Origin: CAVQZA01 sp963718355
GTDB lineage: Bacteria; Actinomycetota; Thermoleophilia; Gaiellales; Gaiellaceae
DNA: 64,000 nucleotides
NCBI GenBank assembly: GCA_963718355.1
Contig: CAVQZA010000020.1
Location: forward strand, 124,001-188,000
Reading direction: 5' to 3'
A program made the position numbers and the translations under genes. Position 1 is the stretch's first letter; the number at the start of each line of letters is the position of its first letter. The notes beneath the pieces were generated by a model that was not told the origin of the DNA, ran no database searches, and saw only the letters and a list, made by a program, of their open reading frames with translations. Positions 24,855-33,853 of the stretch are shown here, piece after piece.

Positions 24855-25259
24855 ATGCGTCGCTCGCTCGCGTGTCTCGCTGTCGCGATCGTCGCGCTGG
24901 TTGCGGCGCTTCCAGCCGCAGGCAAGGCGGGCGTGCAGGCGACTCTGACCACGCGCGTGCCGCTCGCCGCTCCGGCGGGAACGACGGTAAGGATCGGATG
25001 GGCGCTGACGTACCGCGACGAGCACGGCCGCCGGCAGACGTTCGGCGGCGACGGGATCTTCGTCCGTCTCGTCGGCGCGAGCAGCTCGACGACCGCGTTT
25101 GCGCGCGGCACGAGCGGCGGCTACGCGGCGACGGTGAAGGTGCCGGCCGGCGGGATCCGGTCGATCCAGATCGGAATCCACGGCTGGTCGAGCGGTCCGA
25201 ACGGCACGCATCGCGCCGACGAGCTGTTCCCGATCACGAACGGTCCCGCGCGCCGCTAG
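24855..25259 (+). CDS. small secreted protein of unknown function
   Basis: 134 aa, starting 2 nt after the ileS stop. The signal peptide ends near AALPAAGKAG. The mature part is predicted beta-rich (TLTTRVPLAAPAGTTVRIGWALTYRDEHGRRQTFGG, GGIRSIQIGIHGWSSGPNGTHRADELFPI), like a single immunoglobulin-type domain. It overlaps the convergent ispH by 4 nt. No named family recognised. Confidence 0.7.
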   Translation: MRRSLACLAVAIVALVAALPAAGKAGVQATLTTRVPLAAPAGTTVRIGWALTYRDEHGRRQTFGGDGIFVRLVGASSSTTAFARGTSGGYAATVKVPAGGIRSIQIGIHGWSSGPNGTHRADELFPITNGPARR

Positions 25260-26206
25260 CCGACGGGCGTGCTCTGCGCCCGGCGCAGTTCGATCGGCAG
25301 CTTGAACACGACGTCTTCGAGCATCGCCGCGAACGGGCGGATGTCGGTGACGCCGGCGGCACGGAACCAGTCGCAGACCCGCCCGACCAGCGACTCCGGC
25401 GCGGAGGCGCCCGAGGTGATCCCGACCGTCTCGCGGCCGACGAGCCAGCCCTCGTCGATCCCCGTCTCGTCGTCGATCAGATGTGACTCGACGCCCGCCG
25501 CGCGGCCGACCTCGACCAGCCGATTCGAGTTGGAACTGTTCCGCGAGCCGATCACGAGCAGCAGATCGAGCTGCGGCAGCATCTCGCGCACCGCGTACTG
25601 GCGGTTCGTCGTCGCGTAACAGATGTCGCTCTTCTCGGGCTCGCGGAGCTGCGGAAATCGCCGGCGCAGCACCGCGACGATGTCGGCGGTCTCGTCGACC
25701 GAGAGCGTCGTCTGCGTCGAGTACGCGATCCGGTCGGTGCCGGGCAGCTCGAGCCGCTCGGCGTCCTCGACCGTCTGCACGAGGACGACCGCGTCGGGCG
25801 CCTCGCCCATCGTCCCGACGACCTCCTCGTGACCTTCGTGACCGACGAGGATCACGGTGAAGCCCTCCGCCGCGTACCGGATCACCTGCGCGTGCACCTT
25901 CGTGACGAGTGGACAGGTCGCATCGATCGTCGTCAGCCCCCGCGCCGCCGCACCTGCGTGAACGGATGGGGCCACGCCGTGCGCTGACAACACAAGCGTT
26001 CCACCCTCCGGCACCTCGGCCTCGCTATCGACGAAGATCGCGCCCCGCTCCTCGAGCTCTCGCACGACGTGCAGGTTGTGCACGATCTGCTTGCGGACGT
26101 ACACCGGTGCCCCGTAGAGATCGAGTGCTTGCTCGACAGTTTCGACTGCGCGCTCGACGCCTGCGCAGAACCCACGGGGCGAGGCGAGGAGGACTCGCTT
26201 GACCAA
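25256..26206 (-). CDS. ispH: 4-hydroxy-3-methylbut-2-enyl diphosphate reductase
   Basis: 316 aa from TTG at 26206; a TAGTAT hexamer at 26217-26222 lies 10 nt upstream, and the frame further upstream is not conserved. IspH is the last enzyme of the MEP isoprenoid pathway and forms IPP and DMAPP with a 4Fe-4S cluster. The three cluster cysteines are Cys14 (RGFCAGV), Cys98 (DATCPLV) and Cys196 (DICYATTNRQ); the catalytic Glu is in GHEGHEE (residues 122-128). QIVHN and SAHGV are also conserved. Confidence 0.95.
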   Translation of the reverse strand: MVKRVLLASPRGFCAGVERAVETVEQALDLYGAPVYVRKQIVHNLHVVRELEERGAIFVDSEAEVPEGGTLVLSAHGVAPSVHAGAAARGLTTIDATCPLVTKVHAQVIRYAAEGFTVILVGHEGHEEVVGTMGEAPDAVVLVQTVEDAERLELPGTDRIAYSTQTTLSVDETADIVAVLRRRFPQLREPEKSDICYATTNRQYAVREMLPQLDLLLVIGSRNSSNSNRLVEVGRAAGVESHLIDDETGIDEGWLVGRETVGITSGASAPESLVGRVCDWFRAAGVTDIRPFAAMLEDVVFKLPIELRRAQSTPVG

Positions 26207-26259
26207 ACCGCACGCGATACTAGCTGGGCGGCGGAACCGGCGCGCCGGTGGGACGAAGA

Positions 26260-26304
26260 GGGAGAGGTCCGCCGCTCGGGGGGTCGTCGCGGCGGGCCTC
26301 TCCC
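26260..26304 (-). terminator. strong hairpin between the EamA gene and ispH
   Basis: GGGAGAGG-T-CCGCCGC pairs with GCGGCGG-G-CCTCTCCC (16 bp counting one U-G pair), with a 13-nt loop. It lies downstream of the EamA gene on its strand and upstream of the ispH promoter. The 130 bases between 26305 and 26434 contain a small open frame I cannot support. Confidence 0.55.
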
Positions 26305-26434
26305 GTTGCTCTCCGCGGTTTCCTAGGCCAGGAACGCGCGCCGCGGATCGCATCGCCCAGTGCGACGACGCTAACGCCCGCACTGGCCACGTCCAATAGG
26401 CCGACCGGCCCATCTTTACAAATGGTAACCCGGC

Positions 26435-27316
26435 TCAGCGTGCGGTTTCGGCGATCGCGATCGCGCCGATCACGATCGCGCCGCCGACGAGCTGCGACGT
26501 CCCGAGCGACTCGCCGAGCCACGCCCAGCCGACGATGCTCGCGGCGACGGGCTCGGCCATCGCGGCGATCGCCGCGCGCGTCGCCGAGATGTGCCGGAGC
26601 GACCCGATCACGAGCAGGAAGGGCACTACGGTGCCGAGCACGATCACCCACAGCAGCAGCGCCCAGACCGGCAGGTGGTGCGCGGAGAGGTGGCCGAGCA
26701 GCGAGATCCGCCGACCGACGAACGAGAACGGGAAGCTCCACCACGGCTGGATCAGCGCGAACAGCAACGCCGCGAAGAAGAAGCCGTAGCAGGCCAGCGA
26801 GACCGGATCGCGCCGGCCGACCTCGTGCTCGGCCATCAGGATGTAGGCGGCGAACGACACAGCGGTGATCACGCCGAAGCCGAGCCCGACGCCGTCGAGC
26901 GTCACGCCGGTCCAGATCTCGACCACGAGCGAGAGCCCGAACAGCGCGAGCCCGAGCGCGAGCCAGAGCCGCGGACGCACGTGCTGGTGGAGGACGAAGC
27001 GCGCCCACAGCGCGACGAGCAGCGGCGCGGTGTATTCGAGCAGGAGCGCGACGCCGAGCGGCAGCCGGTGGATCGAGAGGAAGTAGAAGAGCTGCACCGA
27101 GGCGAGCCCGACCGCGCCGAACAGCGCGAGGAACGGCAGCTCGTCGCGCGAAACGCGCAGCAACCGCGGCGCCGCGATGAGCAACGAGACGAGCAGCACG
27201 ACGAAGGCGCCGGTAGAGCGGATCTCGGTCATCCGCAGCGACGAGAGGCCCGAGTCGAGCACGACCTTCGCGACGGCGCCGTTGAAGCCGAACAGGACGG
27301 CGCCGGTCAGCACCAT
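26435..27316 (-). CDS. EamA/DMT-family transporter
   Basis: 293 aa with about ten membrane segments in two EamA halves (VLTGAVLFGFNGAVAKVVLDSGL at the N terminus; VWALLLWVIVLGTVVPFLLVIGSLRHISATRAAIAAMAEPVAASIVGWAWLGE in the second half). The APL-x-VALW and EPV motifs are typical of drug/metabolite exporters. The ATG at 27316 is the first start inside the frame; the N terminus could be slightly longer if CTG is used. It starts 29 nt after the PLP decarboxylase stop on the same strand, so they probably share a transcript. Confidence 0.9.
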   Translation of the reverse strand: MVLTGAVLFGFNGAVAKVVLDSGLSSLRMTEIRSTGAFVVLLVSLLIAAPRLLRVSRDELPFLALFGAVGLASVQLFYFLSIHRLPLGVALLLEYTAPLLVALWARFVLHQHVRPRLWLALGLALFGLSLVVEIWTGVTLDGVGLGFGVITAVSFAAYILMAEHEVGRRDPVSLACYGFFFAALLFALIQPWWSFPFSFVGRRISLLGHLSAHHLPVWALLLWVIVLGTVVPFLLVIGSLRHISATRAAIAAMAEPVAASIVGWAWLGESLGTSQLVGGAIVIGAIAIAETAR

Positions 27317-27345
27317 CGCGTACCCGAGGCCGGGCCGCTTTCTGG

Positions 27346-28722
<1,377 letters not shown>

Positions 28723-28758
28723 CACAGAGAATCTACAGAGGCCCGCCTGGGTCACCTC

Positions 28759-28771
28759 TACACTGGAAGCA
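28759..28771 (+). promoter_or_regulatory. candidate -10 of tRNA-Pro
   Basis: TACACT at 28759-28764 ends 7 nt before the mature 5' end of the tRNA at 28772, so transcription could start at or one base before the mature end. Confidence 0.4.
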
Positions 28772-28845
28772 CGGGACGTGGCGCAGCCTGGTAGCGCACC
28801 TGCTTTGGGAGCAGGGGGTCGCGAGTTCGAATCTCGCCGTCCCGA
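28772..28845 (+). tRNA. tRNA-Pro (anticodon TGG)
   Basis: A 74-nt cloverleaf: acceptor CGGGACG / CGTCCCG, D arm with GCGC / GCGC around AGCCTGGTA, anticodon stem CCTGC / GCAGG with loop TTTGGGA (anticodon TGG at 28806-28808), T arm with GTTCGAATC. CCA is not encoded. The 3' part (28802-28847) is the attachment core of the following genomic island; integration preserved the whole gene. Confidence 0.95.
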
Positions 28846-28847
28846 CT
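28802..28847 (+). repeat. attL: 46-bp att core in tRNA-Pro
   Basis: Bases 28802-28847 (anticodon arm to two bases past the discriminator) are identical to 57196-57241. Tyrosine-recombinase elements commonly use the 3' half of tRNA genes as attB. Confidence 0.9.
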
Positions 28848-28850
28848 CTA

Positions 28851-28876
28851 GGAAGCCGTTCTAGACAGCGGCTTCC
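28851..28876. terminator. hairpin at the island's left edge
   Basis: GGAAGCCG / CGGCTTCC, 8 bp with a 10-nt loop, 5 nt after the tRNA. It could end tRNA-Pro transcription and, on the other strand, the integrase-like remnant whose stop lies in the loop. Confidence 0.5.
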
Positions 28877-29037
28877 GAGTGCGACGCGTTGCCAATGGCA
28901 GCAACGGCGGAGGGCATCAGGACGAGATTAGTGCCCATTCGTGCCCAATCAAGGGCCTTCTCGTACTCCGCCAGCTCGGCTTTCGCCAGCCGCTGACGCC
29001 GCTTCACCGCATGGCTGGTTGTGGTGTGGATCAACTG
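28861..29037 (-). pseudogene. possible C-terminal remnant of an integrase
   Basis: An open minus-strand stretch from an in-frame stop at 29038-29040 to TAG at 28861-28863, with the tail SHAVKRRQRLAKAELAEYEK-ALDWARMGTN. The -EYE(K/R)ALxWARMGTN ending resembles the tail of some actinobacterial integrases, and the place next to the att site is where an integrase gene would end. The catalytic domain is absent; the ArsR promoter takes up its upstream part. Family assignment is from memory and tentative. Confidence 0.35.
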
Positions 29038-29047
29038 CTACTATACA
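29019..29047 (+). promoter_or_regulatory. promoter and possible operator of the ArsR-MMPL operon
   Basis: TTGTGG (29019-29024), 17-nt spacer, TATACA (29042-29047). A direct repeat TACAAC-TG-TACAAC (29044-29057) overlaps the -10 and could be an ArsR binding site. AAGGAG at 29073-29078 is the Shine-Dalgarno for the TTG start at 29086. Confidence 0.6.
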
Positions 29048-29085
29048 ACTGTACAACGGTTTAGTCTATTCCAAGGAGACACGAC

Positions 29086-29427
29086 TTGACCCTTCCCCAC
29101 CCCGTCCCGAACGATCTCGCCGAGCTGATCGCACGGCGCTTCCGCGTGATCGGCGAGCCGATGCGGATCAGGCTCCTCGACCGCCTCCGTGACGGCGAGG
29201 CGACCGTGAGCGAGCTGACCGAGGCGCTCGGCGCCTCGCAGCAGAACGTCTCCAAGCACCTCGTCGTCCTCGCCGACGCCGGCATCGTCGGGCGCCGCAA
29301 GGACGGAAACCGCGTCCACTACTCAGTGGTCGACGAAGGCGTGTTCGCGTTGTGCGAGGAGATCTGCGGCTCGGTGCAACGGCAGCTCGCCTCGCTCAGC
29401 GAGCTGATGGACGTGGTGGGCTCGTGA
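29086..29427 (+). CDS. ArsR-family HTH regulator
   Basis: 113 aa from TTG at 29086, with AAGGAG 7 nt upstream. Winged helix: RFRVIGEPMRIRLLDRLRDGEATVSELTEALGASQQNVSKHLVVLADAGIVGRRKDGNRVHYSV. A Cys near the C terminus (FALCEEICGSV) gives a Cys-x3-Cys pair that might sense metals or redox. It overlaps the MMPL gene by 4 nt and heads a five-gene operon that it presumably represses. Confidence 0.92.
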   Translation: MTLPHPVPNDLAELIARRFRVIGEPMRIRLLDRLRDGEATVSELTEALGASQQNVSKHLVVLADAGIVGRRKDGNRVHYSVVDEGVFALCEEICGSVQRQLASLSELMDVVGS

Positions 29428-31583
29428 CCACGGTCGCCGCGAAGCTCGGCCGCGACACCACGGCCCTCGAGCACCCCGAGGCCGTCGGCCCGGTCGGCCG
29501 GCTCGGCCGCTGGACCGCCGATCACTTCCGCGCGGTTGCGATCGCCTGGGTCGTGATCGCTGTCGGGTTTGGCTTCTTCGCGCCGAAGGTCGAGACTGCG
29601 CTCTCTGGCGCGGGCTGGCAGGCGAACGGCTCGGAGTCGGTGCAGGCCAGGCAGCTAATCCAGGCCAACTTCGGCGGGCTCTCGAGCTCGGCGTTGATGG
29701 TGGTCGTCCACTCGCCGGGCCAGACTGCGGCGGATCCCACCTTCAAGGCGATGGTCGCCCGCGTCACGCAGGTGCTCCACACGAACGCGAAGGTCGCCTC
29801 GGTCGTGCCGCCCCGCCCCGGCGCGACAATCTCCGCCGACGGACACACCGCGATCGTGATGGCCGGCGCGAAGGGCGGCCCGACCGCGATGGTCGCGGTC
29901 GCCGACAAGCTGAAGTCGAAGCTGCAGGCGGCCGGCACCTCGGGCGTGACCGTCTCGCTCACCGGCGCCTCCGGGATGTGGAGCGACTTCAACACCGCGA
30001 ACCGCAAGGCGATGATGAAGTCGGAGCTGTTCAGCTGGCCTGTGACGCTCGCGATCCTCGTGCTCGCGTTCGGCTCGCTCATCGCCGCGGGGCTGCCGCT
30101 GATGCTGACGATCCTCGGGCTGGTCGCCTCGGCCGGCCTGCTCTCGCTGCTCACGCACGGCTTCGAGATCTCGATCTGGGCGATGAACTTTGCGCTGATG
30201 TTCGCCCTCGCGCTCGGGATAGACTACGCCCTCTTCGTCGTCAATCGCTTCCGCGGCGCCTACTTCGGCTCGAAGCTCGAGCCGCGCGACGCGGTCGCGG
30301 TGACGATGGACACCGCCGGCAAGGCCGTCCTTTTCTCCGGCGTGACGGTGCTCATCTCGCTCTCCGCGGTGATGCTCGTGCCGAGCCCCGCGTTTCGCTC
30401 GATGGCCCTCGGGATCATGATCAGCGTGCTGTTCGTGCTCGCGGCGACACTGACGCTGCTTCCCGCCGTGCTCGCCAAGCTCGGCCCCGGGGTCGACGCG
30501 CTTCCGCTCAAGTGGGTTCACTCAGGCGAACACCGGTCGGCGGCGTTCGCGCGCTGGGGCGAGCGGCTCTGGCGCCACCCCAACCTCTACGGCCCCGCGG
30601 CGACATTCGTGCTCGTCCTCCTCGCCCTGCCGATCTTCGGGCTGAAGACGGGGATGCCGTCGATCAAGGTCGTGCCGAAACAGGACTCCTCCCGGATCGG
30701 CTATGCGCAGGTGCAGCAGGCGTTCGGCGCAGGCGCTCCCGGCACGCTCCAGATCGTCGCGCCTCGCCGCGACGCGGTGGCGGTCGCAACCCTCGCTCGC
30801 CACGATCCGGGAGTCGCGGCGGTCTCGGCCCCACAGCCGGGCGGCGGCGGGCTCGCGTTGATCCAAGCGACCCCGAACGCGGACCCGTCGAGCCCCGCCG
30901 TCGGCAACACGATCGACCGGCTCCGCTCCGCACTGCCGACGCAGGCGCTCGTGGGCGGCGCCGCGGCCGAGAACCACGACCTCGAGCAGGCACTCGCCGC
31001 GAAGACGCCCGTCGTGATCGGGATCGTGCTCACGCTCGGCTTCCTGCTCCTACTCGTCGCACTGCAGGCGCCGCTGATCGCCGCGCTCGGAGTCGCCACC
31101 AACCTGCTCGCCGTCGGCGCCGCCTTCGGCGTCGCCCGGCTCGTGTTCCAGAACGGCCACGGCGCGAGCTTCCTCGGCTTCGAGCCACAGGGGTTCCTCG
31201 ACGCATGGGGCCCGGTCTTCTTCTTCGCGATGATCTTCGCGATCTCGATGGACTACACCGTCTTCCTGCTCTCCTCCGCCAAGGAGCACTACGACAAGTC
31301 CGGCGACCCGCGCGACGCCTCGATCAACGGCCTCGCCCACTCCGGCCGCGTGATCTTCGCCGCAGCCGCCGTGATGGTCGCAGTGTTCTTCACCTTCGCC
31401 CTCTCCGGCCCGCTTCCGCCCAAGGAGATGGGCGTGATCCTCGGCGTCGCCGTCCTCCTCAACGCGATGCTCGTCCGCCTGATCCTGATCCCCACGCTCC
31501 TGCGGGTGTTCGGCCACGCAGCCTGGGCCTGCCCCCGCTGGCTCGACCGGATCCTCCCCGACGTAAAGTTCGGACACTCGTGA
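29424..31583 (+). CDS. MMPL/RND-family membrane transporter
   Basis: 719 aa from GTG at 29424 (overlaps the ArsR stop). Two RND halves: an N-terminal segment, then a periplasmic loop, then membrane clusters with GIDYALFVVNRFR in the first half and SMDYTVFLLSSAKE in the second; these Asp-Tyr pairs form the proton relay of MMPL proteins. Such transporters export lipids, siderophores or drugs using proton-motive force. Substrate unknown; ArsR control suggests an inducible efflux system. Confidence 0.92.
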   Translation: MTTVAAKLGRDTTALEHPEAVGPVGRLGRWTADHFRAVAIAWVVIAVGFGFFAPKVETALSGAGWQANGSESVQARQLIQANFGGLSSSALMVVVHSPGQTAADPTFKAMVARVTQVLHTNAKVASVVPPRPGATISADGHTAIVMAGAKGGPTAMVAVADKLKSKLQAAGTSGVTVSLTGASGMWSDFNTANRKAMMKSELFSWPVTLAILVLAFGSLIAAGLPLMLTILGLVASAGLLSLLTHGFEISIWAMNFALMFALALGIDYALFVVNRFRGAYFGSKLEPRDAVAVTMDTAGKAVLFSGVTVLISLSAVMLVPSPAFRSMALGIMISVLFVLAATLTLLPAVLAKLGPGVDALPLKWVHSGEHRSAAFARWGERLWRHPNLYGPAATFVLVLLALPIFGLKTGMPSIKVVPKQDSSRIGYAQVQQAFGAGAPGTLQIVAPRRDAVAVATLARHDPGVAAVSAPQPGGGGLALIQATPNADPSSPAVGNTIDRLRSALPTQALVGGAAAENHDLEQALAAKTPVVIGIVLTLGFLLLLVALQAPLIAALGVATNLLAVGAAFGVARLVFQNGHGASFLGFEPQGFLDAWGPVFFFAMIFAISMDYTVFLLSSAKEHYDKSGDPRDASINGLAHSGRVIFAAAAVMVAVFFTFALSGPLPPKEMGVILGVAVLLNAMLVRLILIPTLLRVFGHAAWACPRWLDRILPDVKFGHS

Positions 31584-31912
31584 TGCTCGAGCTCTGGCAG
31601 ACCGAGTGGTGCCCCGCCTCCCACGGCGTACGCGAGCACCTGACCGAACTCGGGATCGACTACCTCGCGCGGCAGGTCCCGGTCGACAAGGAACGGCGAA
31701 CCGCGCTCCTCGCCGCGACCGGCTCCGCCGTGATCCCCGCCCTGATGCTCGAAGACGGCTCCACGCTCGTCGGCGAGGACGCGATCGACGACTACCTCGA
31801 CGCGCACGTCGCCGACCCGCCCGGGGCCGATGAGCACCGACTGAAGGCGGCCAAAGCGCGCCGCCGCTACCTGGAGGAGGAATGCGAATGCTTGCAACCG
31901 GCTACGCACTGA
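31583..31912 (+). CDS. glutaredoxin/GST N-terminal-like thioredoxin-fold protein
   Basis: 109 aa starting within the MMPL stop (TGATG). Thioredoxin-fold features: MLELWQTEWCPASHGVREHLTELGIDYLARQVPVD, a cis-Pro region GSAVIPALMLEDGSTLVGEDAIDDYLD. The active-site-like motif is CPAS, monothiol. It overlaps the DUF302 gene by 25 nt. Likely a redox or glutathione-type binding partner of its operon neighbours. Confidence 0.8.
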   Translation: MLELWQTEWCPASHGVREHLTELGIDYLARQVPVDKERRTALLAATGSAVIPALMLEDGSTLVGEDAIDDYLDAHVADPPGADEHRLKAAKARRRYLEEECECLQPATH

Positions 31913-32289
31913 GCGCCACGACGGAACTCTCGTTCGCGGACGCGGTCGAGCGCGTGCGCCACGCGCTCAAGCAGAACGGCTTCGGCGTCCTGAGCGAGAT
32001 CGACGTCCAGGCGACACTGAAGGAGAAGCTCGGCGTCGACGGCGAGCCCTACGTGATCCTCGGCGCCTGCAACCCGACGCTCGCCCACCGTGCGCTCGAG
32101 GCCGAGCCCGACCTCGGCGTGCTCCTGCCCTGCAACGTCGTCGTCTACGAACGCAACGGCGAAACGCACGTCTCCGCGGTCGATGCCGAGCGAATGCTGT
32201 CGATCGTCGGCAACGACGAGCTCGCGCCGGTCGCGACCGAAGTGCGCGCGCGGCTGGCCGCTGTGGTCGAGCTCGTCGTCTCGCAGTAG
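31888..32289 (+). CDS. DUF302 protein
   Basis: 133 aa from ATG at 31888, chosen because GAGGAGG (about 31874-31880) is 7-8 nt upstream; an ATG at 31882 is too close to it. DUF302 hallmarks: TELSFADAVERVRHALKQNGFGVLSEIDVQATLKEKLGV, YVILGACNPTLAHRALEAEPDLGVLLPCNVVVYE, with the conserved GACNP. The family function is unsettled; in bacteria it often occurs with metal, sulfur or redox genes. Confidence 0.9.
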   Translation: MLATGYALSATTELSFADAVERVRHALKQNGFGVLSEIDVQATLKEKLGVDGEPYVILGACNPTLAHRALEAEPDLGVLLPCNVVVYERNGETHVSAVDAERMLSIVGNDELAPVATEVRARLAAVVELVVSQ

Positions 32290-32292
32290 CTC

Positions 32293-33018
32293 GTGGGCGC
32301 AGTCGTAGCGCTCGCCGCTCTGCTCGCATTCGGACGGCTCATGGCATCCGAACGGTGGCCGCGCCTCGACCCCACGCGTGAACGCTGGCAGCGCTTCGAG
32401 CCCCGCGCGAGGGTCTACGTCCTCTCCGCGCCGGGCACCTACGTCTACCTCTTCGTCCTGCTGATCACGACCTGGGTGCTGCAGACGTCGAGCGCGACCG
32501 TCGCGAGACAGCTCCTGCTCGAGCGCAGCACCAACCTCCACCAACTCGCCCACGACCCAGTGCGCGTGCTCTTCGCCAGCGCGTTCTGGGTCTCCGGCGC
32601 CTGGGAGCTCCTCGCCTGGCTCGGGCTCTTCACGCTCGTCGTCGCCCCCGTCGAGCACTGGATCGGGACGACCCGCACCGCAACTGCGTTCTTTGCCGGC
32701 CACCTGGGCGCCACGCTCCTCACCGCGGCCGGCCTTTGGGCGGTGATCGGCGGCCTCGTCTCCTCGTCCCTGAGCAACGCCGCCGACGTCGGTGCGAGCT
32801 ACGGGTTCCTCTCGATCGCCGCGCTGCTGACCTACCGGCTCGGGCCGGGGCGCCGCGGAGTATACGCGGGGCTGCTCGTCGCGATCGTCGGGGGAGCTCT
32901 CGCGCTTGACCCCAGCGTCACCAGCGTCGGCCACCTGCTCGCGCTCGCGATCGGCTTCGCCTGCTATCCCCTCGTGCTGCCACCTCGGACCTACCGCCCT
33001 CTTGCACCGACAGGCTGA
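32293..33018 (+). CDS. rhomboid-like integral membrane protein
   Basis: 241 aa from GTG at 32293, 3 nt after DUF302. Six or seven membrane segments. The order HLGATLLTAAGLW, then GASYGFLSIAALLTYRL, then SVGHLLALAIGFACY follows the rhomboid fold, with GASYG where active rhomboids have GxSG and a His in a later helix. The serine position is occupied (GAS) but I cannot tell whether it is a protease. Last gene of the ArsR operon. Confidence 0.75.
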   Translation: MGAVVALAALLAFGRLMASERWPRLDPTRERWQRFEPRARVYVLSAPGTYVYLFVLLITTWVLQTSSATVARQLLLERSTNLHQLAHDPVRVLFASAFWVSGAWELLAWLGLFTLVVAPVEHWIGTTRTATAFFAGHLGATLLTAAGLWAVIGGLVSSSLSNAADVGASYGFLSIAALLTYRLGPGRRGVYAGLLVAIVGGALALDPSVTSVGHLLALAIGFACYPLVLPPRTYRPLAPTG

Positions 33019-33122
33019 CCAAGATGAAGCGTTTACCGAGGTTTTGCGTGAAGTTGGTCGCTGTCGAACAGGCTCCGACGAAAATCAGCCGCATCCACAA
33101 TCCTGTGAAGCGAAAGGAAACG

Positions 33123-33608
33123 ATGAAACTCGACCTTAGACGGGCAGTCGCCGTCGGCGCCGTTACGCTCACCTTCGGTGTTCTCGCACCCGCCGCGGCG
33201 CTTGCCGACAGCGGAGTCCCGGCGAACGTTCAGGCCGACATCACGAAAACGCAAACCGACGTGCAGACGTTGCACGACACAATCGTCGCCGATGCGAGCA
33301 AGATCGACAGCGACGTCCAGTCGCTGACGAGCTCGACCGACAAGGCAGCCGTTCGCGCGACGCTGAAGGCCGACTGGCAGAAGCTCCGGGCCGACCGCAA
33401 GAGCGAGAACGCGACGATCCAGGCCGACTTGCAGGTGCTTCGCACCGACTGGAAGGCGGCCCACGCCGCGAAGCAGGGGATCGGCCAGATCAAGCCACTG
33501 GTTAAGGCGATGCACACTGCGAACCAGGCGCTTCGCACGGATCTCCGCCAGGCGGTGCAGTCCGCCCGCCAGGCGACCCAGGCGCTCCGCCAGAGCCTGA
33601 AGGGCTAG
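33123..33608 (+). CDS. secreted coiled-coil protein
   Basis: 161 aa from ATG at 33123 (AAAGGAA 4-5 nt upstream). Signal peptide with cleavage after AAALA. The mature chain is almost wholly helical with heptad-like spacing (ADITKTQTDVQTLHDTIVADASKIDSDVQSL, LKADWQKLRADRKSENATIQADLQVL, ALRTDLRQAVQSARQATQALRQSL), without cysteines. It might be a surface filament or stalk. No named family recognised. Confidence 0.75.
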   Translation: MKLDLRRAVAVGAVTLTFGVLAPAAALADSGVPANVQADITKTQTDVQTLHDTIVADASKIDSDVQSLTSSTDKAAVRATLKADWQKLRADRKSENATIQADLQVLRTDWKAAHAAKQGIGQIKPLVKAMHTANQALRTDLRQAVQSARQATQALRQSLKG

Positions 33609-33723
33609 GCCCGAGAAGCTGACGTCCCCGTCGAGCCGCCCGGGCATAGCGGTCGGGCGGCTCGACGCAGGGCCAGGAACCACTGCCCCGCATGCTGATG
33701 TCGGCGTAGGCTAGAACTCGGCC

Positions 33724-33853
33724 GTGGCGGAGTACAGCGCGACGACTGCGGTTCTGCTCGTCGCTCTCGGCTTTGGCGTCGGCGCGTTCGGGACCCTCGT
33801 CGGGGCCGGCGGAGGGTTCATCCTCACGCCGATCCTGCTCATTCTCTACCCCG
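33724..33853 (+). pseudogene. TauE/SafE-type permease truncated by an IS element
   Basis: The first about 43 codons of a TauE/SafE family protein remain (LGFGVGAFGTLVGAGGGFILTPILLIL, the first membrane segment and glycine motif). The frame then runs into the IS terminal repeat at 33854. The rest of the gene is not found beyond the IS, so the downstream part was lost. Confidence 0.75.

Noticed and set aside
26305..26434. Riboswitch or small gene between the EamA gene and ispH
   Set aside because: The minus strand has GCCGGGTTACC, faintly like part of a c-di-GMP-I riboswitch, but the rest of the consensus is not in the correct order; the small frame has no recognisable start or homology.
29655..31909. 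Minus-strand ORFs antisense to the MMPL operon
   Set aside because: His/Arg/Glu-rich shadows without starts or motifs.
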